A DNA stretch of 64,000 bases from RGIG4034 sp045628945 (GTDB lineage: Bacteria > Bacillota > Clostridia > Lachnospirales > Lachnospiraceae), in the NCBI GenBank assembly GCA_045628945.1, contig JAZQQG010000047.1:25052-89051 (forward strand), in the 5' to 3' direction. Below, piece by piece: positions 42,869 through 51,903 of the stretch (positions are counted from its first letter, which is position 1; each line of letters begins with the position of its first letter). The notes beneath the pieces were generated by a model that made no database searches, was not told the origin of the DNA, and worked only from the letters and a program-made list of their open reading frames with translations. The position numbers were made by a program, and so were the translations under genes.

Positions 42869-44767
42869 TTACCCCGACACAAGCACCATACAGGAGATGG
42901 CCGGAATCGTAAGTTCTTTGCTCTTTTGCTTCAGCTTGGCAAGGGTCTGACAGCCGGCCTTCCGATCCCGGATCATCACCTTCCACTTTCCGGCAGGAGC
43001 CGGAAGGGTAACCGCCTCGGTATTGGCATTGAAATAAGCAAGGATGGTCTCGCCGCGCTTCCTGGAAGGATCCTGCAAACGATAGGCAATCACATTGCCC
43101 GCGCCGCCGAGTTCCTCATCCGATAAAAAGGTCATGCACCGATCCACCTCTGCACGACTGTGCAGGCGAAGCAGTTCATGTTTCTTACGAAACGCAATTA
43201 AGCCCTGATAGTATCGAAATACCTGCTCGTACTTCGTTTTATTCTCCCAACAAATGGCATTGACACTGTCCGGAGCATTATAGCTGTTCTCATTGAAGGT
43301 GCCGTCCGGATTCTGTTTGGACCGAAGCAACTCCTCACCGGCCTGCATAAACGGAATTCCCTGGCTTAACAAAACCATGGAGGCCGCAAGCATATTCATG
43401 GAAATCCGCTCTTCCTCCGATGCCTTCGGTGCCGACAACGCAAGCTTATCCCACAAGGTCAGATTATCATGGGCGGACACATATTGAATCACCTTCTCGG
43501 GATCGGTCTTCATTCCGGCCATCGCTTCCTTTAGCTTGGCCGTCAGATAGGTGCCGTCCGCAGGTTGATTGACGAAGCCGGGATTTTCTTTAATAAAGAC
43601 ATCCCCCTTCACTCCGTCGCGAAGCACATCGTCAAACACCGAGATGCGGTTTAAGCGGTCCACATGCTCCTTACTTGCCGCCACTTCCGGATACAGAGAA
43701 CTCGGTCCGCCGTTCCAACCCTCTCCGTAGAGAATAATACTCGGGTCGATCTCATCCATGCGTTCACGAATCTGATTCATGGTTTCGATATCGAGGACTG
43801 CCATTAAGTCAAAACGGAATCCGTCCAGATGATATTCTTTTGCCAGAAAACACAGAGACTCGACAATATACTTTCGCACCATCGGTCGTTCGCTGGCAAT
43901 CTCGTTTCCACAGCCGGAGCCGTTCGTAAACTGTCCGTCCTGCATACGATAGTAATATCCGGGGGCGGTAATCTCAAAGCACCCGTCGGTGGTAAAGGTA
44001 TGATTGTAGACCACATCCATAATCACGCCGATCCCGTTCTTATGCAGCGTTCGCACCAACTGCTTTAACTCGCGTACCCGGGAATAGCCGTCATACGGAT
44101 CCACGGAATAGGAGCCTTCCGGAACATTATAGTTCTTCGGATCGTACCCCCAGTTGTACTGTTTTCCGGGTGCCCGATAGTCCGCATCCTCGTCGACGCT
44201 TGCATAATCATAGATTGGCAAAAAATGAACATGGGTAACCCCCAGTTCCTTCAAATGACCGATACCGGTCTTCTTACCAGATGGAGATTTGGTCTTTTCC
44301 TCGGTAAAAGATAAAAACTTGCCCTTCGTTGCAAAGCCGGAATCCGCCGAAACGGTAAAATCCCGCACATGAAGTTCATAGAGAATCGCATCCGTCTGCT
44401 TCTTACATGCGACACGACGGTCCTTGGCAAAGCCTACGGAATCGGTCTTCGTAAGATCGCAAATCAAGGTCCGATTGCCGTTACAGCCCACCGCCTTGGA
44501 ATACGGATCCTGGCATTCCTTCAGAACGCCGCCCCGAAGAACCGCATAGGTGTAATAAAGGCCCTCCAGATCACGACGAACCGAGAGTTCCCAGATTCCG
44601 TCCTCTTTTTCCTCCATCGGAATTCGTTCCGTTAACTTCCCGCCGTCTCCCCGTTCATAGAGGTATACGGTTACGGCCTCCGCCAAAGGAGCCCAGACAC
44701 GGAAGGTTGTTTTTTTTCCCAGGTAAAAGGAGCCCAGGTTTGCATGAATTGGTTCGGGATAATGCAT
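42869..44767 (-). CDS. pulA: Type I pullulanase / glycogen debranching enzyme (GH13)
   Basis: A 632-aa glycoside hydrolase that cleaves alpha-1,6 branches in glycogen, pullulan or starch. An N-terminal CBM48-like domain (FRVWAPLAEAVTVYLY near 22-37) precedes the GH13 barrel. The pullulanase signature YNWGYDPKNYNVPEGSYS is present, together with DVVYNHTF, GFRFDLMAVLD (nucleophile Asp), YGEGWNGG (acid/base Glu) and SAHDNLTLWD. There is no signal peptide, so it acts on stored glycogen or imported oligosaccharides. AAAGGGGG precedes the ATG at 44767, which is preferred over an in-frame extension. Confidence 0.95.
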   Translation of the reverse strand: MHYPEPIHANLGSFYLGKKTTFRVWAPLAEAVTVYLYERGDGGKLTERIPMEEKEDGIWELSVRRDLEGLYYTYAVLRGGVLKECQDPYSKAVGCNGNRTLICDLTKTDSVGFAKDRRVACKKQTDAILYELHVRDFTVSADSGFATKGKFLSFTEEKTKSPSGKKTGIGHLKELGVTHVHFLPIYDYASVDEDADYRAPGKQYNWGYDPKNYNVPEGSYSVDPYDGYSRVRELKQLVRTLHKNGIGVIMDVVYNHTFTTDGCFEITAPGYYYRMQDGQFTNGSGCGNEIASERPMVRKYIVESLCFLAKEYHLDGFRFDLMAVLDIETMNQIRERMDEIDPSIILYGEGWNGGPSSLYPEVAASKEHVDRLNRISVFDDVLRDGVKGDVFIKENPGFVNQPADGTYLTAKLKEAMAGMKTDPEKVIQYVSAHDNLTLWDKLALSAPKASEEERISMNMLAASMVLLSQGIPFMQAGEELLRSKQNPDGTFNENSYNAPDSVNAICWENKTKYEQVFRYYQGLIAFRKKHELLRLHSRAEVDRCMTFLSDEELGGAGNVIAYRLQDPSRKRGETILAYFNANTEAVTLPAPAGKWKVMIRDRKAGCQTLAKLKQKSKELTIPAISCMVLVSG

Positions 44768-44786
44768 CGAATCCCCCTTTGACAAT

Positions 44787-47222
44787 TTAGTAATAGATAT
44801 CGTCGGACATGTATTCGTTGCCGTAGATATCGTTAATGATGTAGTAGCAAACCGCACTGTTTTTTAACGTTAATGCAGAATAGGTAAGTTCCACGTTCTC
44901 ATAGCGAATCGGATTTTCCAGAGCCTCATAGGTAATTGCCATGGTCTCCAGGTTCATAATCGGGTATACCAGGTCAATGGTGTCCCCGTAGTCAAAGGAA
45001 TACTGATATCCGGAGGTGTAAGCGCCCTCAAACGCATAATCGGTATAACCGGTCAGAATTCCCATCGGATAGTCTTCATCGTAATAGATACTTACCAGAG
45101 ATTCCTCTCCGTTCACCAGTGCAAAGAAGGCACCGGTCTGGGACCATTGCTTGGTCTCGTAATCCTTGTAGTAATCCAATGCAATATAGCTCAAGGCATT
45201 GCCGTTCATACACTCCCAATAGCTGGGGGTATCAATCAGAATATTACCGTAATCGTCGGTGTTCTCATAGAAATCCTGACCGAAGACAATGGCATTTTCT
45301 CCGTCGCTTGCCATATAGACTAAGCCGACCTGAACGCTGTCGATAATCGACCAGTCCTCCTCCGTCAGCTCGATGACCTGATTGCCGTTTACGTAGCTGA
45401 TGGGAAGTGTGCCGTCACTATCTCCGGATTCATCGCCGTAATCGTAGGAGCCCTCGCTTCCCGAATCGGCTACCGAAATCTGGGTTGCACCGGTATTCGC
45501 ATCCGCAAAAGAAGAAGCCACATACCAGTTTCCTGCATACTCGCGGGTCCATCCCATAAAGTCCATCTTCGTACTTACATACTCATCGAAGAACTTAAGG
45601 ATTTTGTCACTGTAGCCAAGCTTCACAAGACAATCTCTTCCTTCCGTGTACATTACCAGGTATTCATACTTACTGGTGGTACTGTTGGGGAAGTATGCAG
45701 CAAGACCATGGCCGAATAAGAAGTCGCTCTTCGTATAGTAGAGAGCGTTCGTAAGTGCATCGATTAAAGCCGAGCTCTTATCGGTCTGATACTTATTGGC
45801 AAGGGTATTTAAGTCAACGGAATCCGAGCCTTCGTAGAAACCGCAATCGTTTCTTGCCTTGGCAAAGTTCGCGTAATCACCGTTCGATACTTTTTTGTAT
45901 ACGGAATCGATATAGTTCACATAGGCCTCATAAACGGCGGGAATACGATCCAACTGAATCGCCGCCATAGAGCCACTGTATTTTAAGTCATTTAAGCTTC
46001 CCATATAGGAATCCACTGCAGTCTGAATGTACTTAATGGAATTGGGTTTTGCAACCAGCTCCCCAATCCAATCGGAATAGCACAGACCGTAGCCTGCCGT
46101 CGAGCTCTCTGCCGCTACCATATAATCGGCATAACTGCGTACCGCAGTTGCAATCTCAAGAGTACTCATAAGACACGCATCGAACAGAATCGTCTCAAAA
46201 TGGATTCCTGCTTTTTTGAGTGCATAGAACAAATCTGCCTCCGTTAACGTGGAATCCGGGAAGTTCTCATCCAAGCCAAAGGCAATCGGCACACCGCCGC
46301 CGTGATCCCACATGTCCAGAATATACTTCTGTGCTGGATAATTGGTCGCACAGTAGGTAATGAAATCGGATAAGGTATCCTGCTCCAGCATGTCAATGGT
46401 ACCAAGATTCTCTAACCGGGTAATGTCTCCGTTCTTGATTAAGAAACGTTCCACCTGGCCATCGGTCATATAGTTATTATGCCAATCCAGACAGCCACCG
46501 GTCTCTAAGATAATATTCACATCTCCGGTGTTTGTTAAGGATAACATCTCCTGAATATCGCTGGTCGCATAACCGCTACCGCTCTCAAGATTCGTTGCAA
46601 CCAGGTAGATCATAATGGTTGCCGAGGCGGAATTCGCATCAACCGGAGGATTATTGTACGTCGGATCCTGTCCCTGACTAATGGGACCGGAAGCAGAACC
46701 GCCTCCATTGCCGGCCGTGCCGCCCTTGTCTGCTACTTTGCCGTTCTTATTGCCGCCGGACAGAATGATAAACAGAACCAGGCCGATAATTGCCACCACC
46801 AGAACCGCAATGATTGCAATCAAGCCTTTCTTACTCTTCTTTTCCTTCGCAAGCTCTGTTGCGGCCTGATTGCCGTAAGCCGCCTGGGCATACAAAGGCT
46901 GTGCAGGCTGGGTTGCCATCGGCTGTGTCTGTTGCATGGGCTGTGCAGGCTGAGGTGCCGTATATCCTGCATACTGAGGCTGGTTCACAAGCGGAATTGT
47001 TGCATTGGGCAATCCCCCGTTCTGTGCGGTGGTTACCGGCTGCGCCGCCATCGGCTGGACCGGTGCAGACTGTTGCATCATAGGCTGGGCCGGAGCAGGC
47101 TGCACAGGCTGTGCAGCCTGCTGCATCATAGGTTGAACCGGTGCCGCTTGCAGACTCGTTCCGCAATTCACGCAAAACTTACGATTCTCTTCCTGGTACG
47201 TATTACATTTCGGGCATATCAT
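44787..47222 (-). CDS. Membrane-anchored clostripain-like (C11) protease with zinc ribbon and Pro/Gln-rich linker
   Basis: An 811-aa protein with four parts: a zinc ribbon with Cys3, Cys6, Cys17 and Cys20; a low-complexity Pro/Gln/Met/Ala linker (about 25-125); a transmembrane helix (about 133-154) with lysines before it; and a large extracellular region holding a C11 cysteine protease. The catalytic pair is visible as DMWDHGGG (His307) and FDACLMST (Cys350). About 200 C-terminal residues (from 600) are a Tyr/Asp-rich beta-type region. Clostripains cut after Arg or Lys. GGGAGG precedes the ATG, which lies inside the end of the VanZ-like gene (20-bp overlap). Confidence 0.9.
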   Translation of the reverse strand: MICPKCNTYQEENRKFCVNCGTSLQAAPVQPMMQQAAQPVQPAPAQPMMQQSAPVQPMAAQPVTTAQNGGLPNATIPLVNQPQYAGYTAPQPAQPMQQTQPMATQPAQPLYAQAAYGNQAATELAKEKKSKKGLIAIIAVLVVAIIGLVLFIILSGGNKNGKVADKGGTAGNGGGSASGPISQGQDPTYNNPPVDANSASATIMIYLVATNLESGSGYATSDIQEMLSLTNTGDVNIILETGGCLDWHNNYMTDGQVERFLIKNGDITRLENLGTIDMLEQDTLSDFITYCATNYPAQKYILDMWDHGGGVPIAFGLDENFPDSTLTEADLFYALKKAGIHFETILFDACLMSTLEIATAVRSYADYMVAAESSTAGYGLCYSDWIGELVAKPNSIKYIQTAVDSYMGSLNDLKYSGSMAAIQLDRIPAVYEAYVNYIDSVYKKVSNGDYANFAKARNDCGFYEGSDSVDLNTLANKYQTDKSSALIDALTNALYYTKSDFLFGHGLAAYFPNSTTSKYEYLVMYTEGRDCLVKLGYSDKILKFFDEYVSTKMDFMGWTREYAGNWYVASSFADANTGATQISVADSGSEGSYDYGDESGDSDGTLPISYVNGNQVIELTEEDWSIIDSVQVGLVYMASDGENAIVFGQDFYENTDDYGNILIDTPSYWECMNGNALSYIALDYYKDYETKQWSQTGAFFALVNGEESLVSIYYDEDYPMGILTGYTDYAFEGAYTSGYQYSFDYGDTIDLVYPIMNLETMAITYEALENPIRYENVELTYSALTLKNSAVCYYIINDIYGNEYMSDDIYY

Positions 47223-47658
47223 GTTCGAATCCTCCCTTTTTTCTTCTGCGAATTCTTAGTATCAGAAGTAGTACCAAAGCGCCCAGGCACTCTCCTGCAA
47301 TATCAATCCAGAGATCCGTCACCTGTCCGGATCGTCCGGGAATTACCAACTGAATTGTCTCATCCATCAGTGGGACGAATAGCCCTGCCGTCAGGCGAAT
47401 CCATCGCCGAAGCGGATTCGCAACGAGCAGCTTTTGGACCGCAATCCCAACAAGCACGGCAAAGATTGCATACTCTGCACAATGCGCCCCCTTGCGAAGC
47501 AGATGCATCGTGAGTTCCTTCGTGAGTCGAAAGTGATGGAACCAGTCCAATGCCATCCCGGATTCCGCACTCGACACACTTGCCGGCAGACACGACTGCC
47601 CCCACATAAAAAGGGTCCACAAGACGGTGATGTACAACCATTTCTTTTCTTTTTTCAT
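47203..47658 (-). CDS. VanZ-like membrane protein
   Basis: A 151-aa protein with four hydrophobic segments and the VanZ-family features MKKEKKWLYITVLWTLFMWGQS, LLRKGAHCAEYAIFAVLVG (KxxHxxEY) and DETIQLVIPGRSGQVTDLWIDIAG. VanZ proteins give low-level teicoplanin resistance in vanA clusters, but most chromosomal homologues have no known role; no van genes are here. The ATG at 47658 is chosen over two in-frame upstream starts because GAGG lies ahead and it begins the first helix directly. It is the first gene of the unit running to ridA. Confidence 0.88.
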   Translation of the reverse strand: MKKEKKWLYITVLWTLFMWGQSCLPASVSSAESGMALDWFHHFRLTKELTMHLLRKGAHCAEYAIFAVLVGIAVQKLLVANPLRRWIRLTAGLFVPLMDETIQLVIPGRSGQVTDLWIDIAGECLGALVLLLILRIRRRKKGGFEHDMPEM

Positions 47659-47711
47659 TCTCGTGTCCTCATCAATATAAGCCATCCGAGCCGGACGCTC
47701 ATACAAGATAT

Positions 47712-47717
47712 ATTATA
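47712..47717 (-). promoter_or_regulatory. -10 box of a likely promoter for the VanZ-to-ridA unit
   Basis: A perfect TATAAT on the minus strand 54 bp before the VanZ start. No convincing -35 hexamer lies at 16-18 bases, so this is tentative. Confidence 0.4.
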
Positions 47718-47748
47718 GCATATACCAACTTGAATAATCTATGCTAAT

Positions 47749-48366
47749 TTATCGAGAAATATCACAAGCAGAAAGCGTAATCAGGGCAGCCGAATAACCG
47801 GGCACTCCTTCGACAGGATGCCACGTCCCCAATTCCTCCGCTCCGGTTTCGATCTCACGAAAATCCTTGCGCATGCCGACTCCCAACGCTTTCACGTAGG
47901 CCTCCTTCTTGGCAAAGGTATCATAGAAGAATCGGTCCCGCCCTTCCTTCGATTCGACAGCCTCAAAAAGAGCATGTTCTTTCTCGGTAAACAATTTTCG
48001 TGCCATCCGATCAATCGTTTTGGCCGGACGATGCTCCTGTAAATCAATCCCGACCGGAACTCCGGCAAGAGCCGCTGCCACAAAATCACCGGAATGGGCC
48101 AGACTCACATACGTCCCCGGATAATCCGGCAGAAAAGGCTTCCCCAGTTCATCCTTTCGCAGGTTAAAAAAGCGAACACTGCAATCATACCCCTCCAGAA
48201 TCTCACGAAGCAGTAAGGTTGCAGCCAGGCTTTCTATTCGTTTGCACTCCGACCCGATTGCGAGAATCTCCTGTCTCCGTTCCTCGTTCACGCAGAGAAG
48301 GCCGCTCTGAAAAGCGGCCTCATCCGGTAATATTTCCTTCACATTTCGAATCGCATATCGTAACAT
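47749..48366 (-). CDS. 4'-phosphopantetheinyl transferase (Sfp type)
   Basis: A 205-aa transferase that moves phosphopantetheine from CoA to a carrier-protein serine. Magnesium and catalytic motifs are VPVGIDLQEHRP near 99-110 and FAKKEAYVKALGVGM near 150-164. The Sfp type acts on secondary-metabolism or fatty-acid carrier proteins, but no carrier protein or synthase gene is in the window. It lies 14 bp after hisS and is probably cotranscribed with it. Confidence 0.92.
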   Translation of the reverse strand: MLRYAIRNVKEILPDEAAFQSGLLCVNEERRQEILAIGSECKRIESLAATLLLREILEGYDCSVRFFNLRKDELGKPFLPDYPGTYVSLAHSGDFVAAALAGVPVGIDLQEHRPAKTIDRMARKLFTEKEHALFEAVESKEGRDRFFYDTFAKKEAYVKALGVGMRKDFREIETGAEELGTWHPVEGVPGYSAALITLSACDISR

Positions 48367-48380
48367 CGGTCCGTTTCCTC

Positions 48381-49640
48381 TTATGCGAGCGGATTTACAT
48401 AGAACTCCGTAATATCCTCGTAGCCTTGCGTTGCAAGCTGCTCCTTCTGGAACTTCTTGTTCTTGTTCATCTTCACAACCAGAACACGAACACCGGCTTC
48501 TCGCTCCTTCATCGCCTGTCCCATGATTTCCGACAGTCTTTCCGAGGGCATTCCCTTCTCGATTAAGTATGCCTTCTTTCCCGCAATGCCGGGTACCTCA
48601 AAGCCGCTCTCCAGAAGCAAAAGAACAATACGCTCAAAGCCGATGGAGAAACCGCAGGCCGGAACGTCATTGCCGGTAAAACGACCAACCATCTTATCAT
48701 AACGTCCGCCACCGCCGCAGCTTCCGCCGAATTCCGGAATGGCAATCTCAAAGATGGTTCCCGTGTAATAGCTCATGCCACGAACCAAAGTAGGATCGAA
48801 TACCATCGTAAACTGCGCACACTTCGTACGTTCTACGCTGTCGATAATCTCGGTAAGACTCTGTGCCACTTCCTCATCCAGGAAGTCGCCCAACTGCTCC
48901 TTCATCTTCTTCACGCCGGCAACCGTCGAATCTAAGCCTTCATACAACGCGCAGTACTTCGCTACGCTCTCTGCAGGATAGCCCTGAGAGATCAGATCCT
49001 CTTTTACGCCGTCCAGACCGATCTTATCCATCTTGTCCAGACTGATAAATACACTGTCATACTCTTCTTCGGCAAAGCCTGCATAAGCTGCCATTGCCTT
49101 CAAAATACGACGCTCGTTGATACGAATTTCAAAATTCTTGAAGCCAAGCTTCCCAAGTGTCGTGGTGGTCGCTAAAATCAGCTCGATTTCCGCGAGGTTC
49201 GAGGGCTCTCCAAGAATATCAATATCGCACTGCATAAACTGACGGTAACGACCTCTCTGAGGACGATCCGCACGCCATACGTTGCCCATCTGTAACGCCT
49301 TGAAGGGCGAAGGCAACTCATTCATATTATTCGAATAGAAACGTACCAAGGGTACCGTAAGATCATAGCGAAGGCCCATATCCACAAGGTCGTTTTCCTC
49401 TTTCGCCTGTTCCAGGTTGAGCTTCTCGCCACGCTTTAATACCTTGAAGATTAACTTCTCATTCTCACCGCCCTGCTTACTCGAGAGGTTACGGATATCC
49501 TCTAAACACGGGGTCTCAATGGGGGTAAATCCAAAGGATGCGTAAGTCAAACGAATTACGTTCTGCACGTAATTACGAATCTCCATCTCCTTCGGCATAA
49601 TCTCTTTCATACCGGTAACCGGTTTCTTAATCAAAGCCAC
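48381..49640 (-). CDS. hisS: Histidyl-tRNA synthetase
   Basis: A 419-aa class II synthetase. Motif 2 (FKALQMGNVWRADRPQRGRYRQF) and its extension QCDIDILG are present, as is the histidine-A signature VRGMSYYTGTIFEI. The C-terminal anticodon-binding domain ends the protein. The start taken is GTG at 49640, since AGGAGG is 8 bases upstream and the protein then begins with the family's typical KKPVTGMKEIMP region; a longer in-frame extension crosses the promoter. No T-box leader is present. Confidence 0.95.
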   Translation of the reverse strand: MALIKKPVTGMKEIMPKEMEIRNYVQNVIRLTYASFGFTPIETPCLEDIRNLSSKQGGENEKLIFKVLKRGEKLNLEQAKEENDLVDMGLRYDLTVPLVRFYSNNMNELPSPFKALQMGNVWRADRPQRGRYRQFMQCDIDILGEPSNLAEIELILATTTTLGKLGFKNFEIRINERRILKAMAAYAGFAEEEYDSVFISLDKMDKIGLDGVKEDLISQGYPAESVAKYCALYEGLDSTVAGVKKMKEQLGDFLDEEVAQSLTEIIDSVERTKCAQFTMVFDPTLVRGMSYYTGTIFEIAIPEFGGSCGGGGRYDKMVGRFTGNDVPACGFSIGFERIVLLLLESGFEVPGIAGKKAYLIEKGMPSERLSEIMGQAMKEREAGVRVLVVKMNKNKKFQKEQLATQGYEDITEFYVNPLA

Positions 49641-49686
49641 AACTCTTCCTCCTTCTTCCCTTTTTTCGGGAAGTGTCTCTTTCTCG

Positions 49687-49715
49687 ATTTTACACGAAGC
49701 CCAAGGGGTTTGCAA
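49687..49715 (-). promoter_or_regulatory. Promoter of hisS
   Basis: TTGCAA (49715-49710) and TAAAAT (49692-49687) on the minus strand with 17-base spacing. The 5' leader is only about 40 bases, too short for a T-box. Confidence 0.75.
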
Positions 49716-49750
49716 CCATTCTCCCCCAGAACCGCTCGTTTTGCCCGAAA

Positions 49751-51208
49751 CTAATCCTCTAACAGACTCCGCTTCTTGGCAATCATCTCATCAATTCGCT
49801 CAATATAGAGCGCTACATCCTTCACATCGTCCTCACGCTCAATGCGACCGCCGGGATATACTCGTTTGGTCACGGTTCCTGCACCGCAAGCCGCAATCGT
49901 CTGCTTCTCTTCCATAATGAGAATATTATAGATTCCTGCCTTGCCCTCAGCCGCAAAACCAACATTTTCCAAGTTGCCGGCCATATTTTTCTGCCGATAG
50001 AGATAATACGGATGCATCTCCATACGGGCTGCGCCGTTACTTGCAATCTCCATCGTCGCATCGGTATTGTTCATGGCAATATACCCATTTTCGGTGATAA
50101 AGCGATTCAATCGCGAAGCGCGCTTAATGGCCAATGAATGCACCGTAAGGCTGTCGGGACGGAGTCGTTCAATCTCCTGAATCGTAGCGGCTACATCCTC
50201 ATCATCCTCCTGAGGAAGGCCCAAAATAATATCCATATTAATATTGTCAAATCCCAAACGTCTTGCCAACCGATATGCATCCACCACCTGGGACACACTA
50301 TGCTGTCTTCCGATCAGGCGAAGGGTCTCATCATGCATGGTCTGCGGATTCACGGAGATTCTCGTTACATGATGCGCTTTCAGCACCGCTAACTTCGCTT
50401 CCGTAATGCTGTCGGCACGTCCCGCTTCCACGGTAAATTCCAATACCTTTTCCATCTCGAAATGTGCATCCAGAAACGAAAGCAGTTCCTCCAAAAGCTC
50501 CGGGGATAACGAAGTCGGGGTTCCTCCTCCGATGTAGACCGTGTCTAGCTTGTGCCCCCGCATCATCTCGGCGGTTGCCAGTAATTCTTTTTTAAGCGCC
50601 GCAAGATAATCCGGCATTTTCTTTTCCCATACGCACACCGGGTACGAGGTAAAAGAACAATACAGACAGGTCGTCGGGCAGAACGGAATCCCCACATAGA
50701 GACTATAGCCGTTGGCATAGTCCACATCCGCCAAGATTTCCTGTTCACGATGAGCGATTTCGATGCTCAGGCGTGCTTTCTCCTCCGACACATAATGATT
50801 CTCTTTTAAGAAAAAGAGGATTTCCTCATCGGCGGCACCATCCTCCAAAAGCGTCATGGCAATCTTCGTCGGACGAATTCCGGTCAAATTCCCCCAGGGA
50901 AGGGTTCTCCCCGTATAATCGGACAGGGTTCGATAGAGGAACCGCTTGAAGGAATTCTTCTTACGATGAGTTTCCACAAGGTCGGAGGCCTCATAAACCA
51001 TTTCATAATCCTTGCGCACCCCGTCGTTTCCGTAAAAGGACATTCTTGCCAGGTCACTCTCGACAACAATCTCCATCACGTTTCGCTGGTCCGAGAACGC
51101 ATCAAAAACGCCGTTCGTAATGACGAATTCCTCCCGCGGATAGAACGACTTCACCAACGCATGGATATCATATTCATATTGCAGATCATTCAGATACAGA
51201 TTAATCAT
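49751..51208 (-). CDS. hemZ: Coproporphyrinogen dehydrogenase-like radical SAM protein HemZ
   Basis: A 485-aa radical SAM protein of the HemN/HemZ group. The Fe-S motif is CPTTCLYC (CxxxCxxC) within YVGIPFCPTTCLYCSFTSYP, and VYIGGGTPTSLSPE with the following helix is the conserved SAM-binding region. HemZ members have an extra N-terminal domain, seen here as about 160 residues before the motif. True coproporphyrinogen oxidation is not proved for all members; some relatives are heme chaperones. The ATG at 51208 is used, with a TTG five codons earlier as an alternative. Confidence 0.9.
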   Translation of the reverse strand: MINLYLNDLQYEYDIHALVKSFYPREEFVITNGVFDAFSDQRNVMEIVVESDLARMSFYGNDGVRKDYEMVYEASDLVETHRKKNSFKRFLYRTLSDYTGRTLPWGNLTGIRPTKIAMTLLEDGAADEEILFFLKENHYVSEEKARLSIEIAHREQEILADVDYANGYSLYVGIPFCPTTCLYCSFTSYPVCVWEKKMPDYLAALKKELLATAEMMRGHKLDTVYIGGGTPTSLSPELLEELLSFLDAHFEMEKVLEFTVEAGRADSITEAKLAVLKAHHVTRISVNPQTMHDETLRLIGRQHSVSQVVDAYRLARRLGFDNINMDIILGLPQEDDEDVAATIQEIERLRPDSLTVHSLAIKRASRLNRFITENGYIAMNNTDATMEIASNGAARMEMHPYYLYRQKNMAGNLENVGFAAEGKAGIYNILIMEEKQTIAACGAGTVTKRVYPGGRIEREDDVKDVALYIERIDEMIAKKRSLLED

Positions 51209-51276
51209 AGTCGACTCGCACAATCCTCTTTGGGCCAGATAACGGCCCTATCATCCCTGTAAAAAATCCGTCCTGC

Positions 51277-51903
51277 CTAACAGCAAAACGGATTGTACTT
51301 CTTCTCATGTTCAATCGTGGTAGAATCCCCATGTCCCGGATAAGCAACCGTCTCATCGGGAAGAGTGAACAATCGGTCACGAATGGAACGAATCAAGGTT
51401 CCCTCGCTTCCGGTCGGCAGGTCCGTTCTTCCCACCGATTCCTGAAACAGCGTATCTCCACAGATGACAAGACCCGCTTCCTCACAGTAGTAGCTGACGC
51501 TTCCCGCCGTATGGCCGGGGGTAAAAATACATCGAAGCGTCATCCCCGCAAGTGTTACCTCTTCACCATCTTTCAGATACACGTCCGCATCAATCACATA
51601 GGGCCTTCCGACCTGGGCAGATACGTTTAACTTCGTATTGTTCAAAAGCTCCTTCTCCGCTTCTCCCGCATAGAGTTTCGCGCCTGAACACTGACGAAGG
51701 ATTCGGGTTCCGAAGATATGGTCGAAATGACCATGGGTTAAGAAGATTCCGTCTACGGTAAAGCCGGCATCCGTAAGTTTGTCATAAATCATCTGTCCGC
51801 CATCTGCCGGATCAAACACCAGCGCGTGCTTCTCCTCGTTATACAGAAAATAGCAATTGGTGGCCACCTGGCCGATTACCATACGTCCAATCTTAATCAT
51901 CAA
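51277..51903 (-). CDS. Metallo-beta-lactamase fold hydrolase (glyoxalase II-like)
   Basis: A 208-aa enzyme with the dinuclear metal motif THGHFDHIFG (HxHxDH, about 56-65), FTPGHTAGSVSYY near 128-140, ICGDTLF near 148 and AYPGHGDSTTIEHEK near 187-201. This matches YqgX/GloB-like thioester hydrolases. Its start overlaps the relA stop by 4 bp, an arrangement (relA-MBL-hemZ) frequent in clostridia. The substrate is not certain. Confidence 0.9.
   Translation of the reverse strand: MMIKIGRMVIGQVATNCYFLYNEEKHALVFDPADGGQMIYDKLTDAGFTVDGIFLTHGHFDHIFGTRILRQCSGAKLYAGEAEKELLNNTKLNVSAQVGRPYVIDADVYLKDGEEVTLAGMTLRCIFTPGHTAGSVSYYCEEAGLVICGDTLFQESVGRTDLPTGSEGTLIRSIRDRLFTLPDETVAYPGHGDSTTIEHEKKYNPFCC

Noticed and set aside
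46880..47170. Repetitive DNA in the 5' part of the clostripain gene as a possible CRISPR or satellite
   Set aside because: The repeats are short, in frame and encode the Pro/Gln/Met linker; there are no unique spacers.
47203..47706. VanZ-like gene as sign of a glycopeptide resistance cluster
   Set aside because: No vanHAX, vanRS or other resistance genes are present; VanZ-like proteins are common in clostridial chromosomes without this role.
49641..49687. A T-box leader ahead of hisS was considered
   Set aside because: The leader after the predicted start site is only about 40 bases and lacks the T-box AGGGTGG-type sequence.
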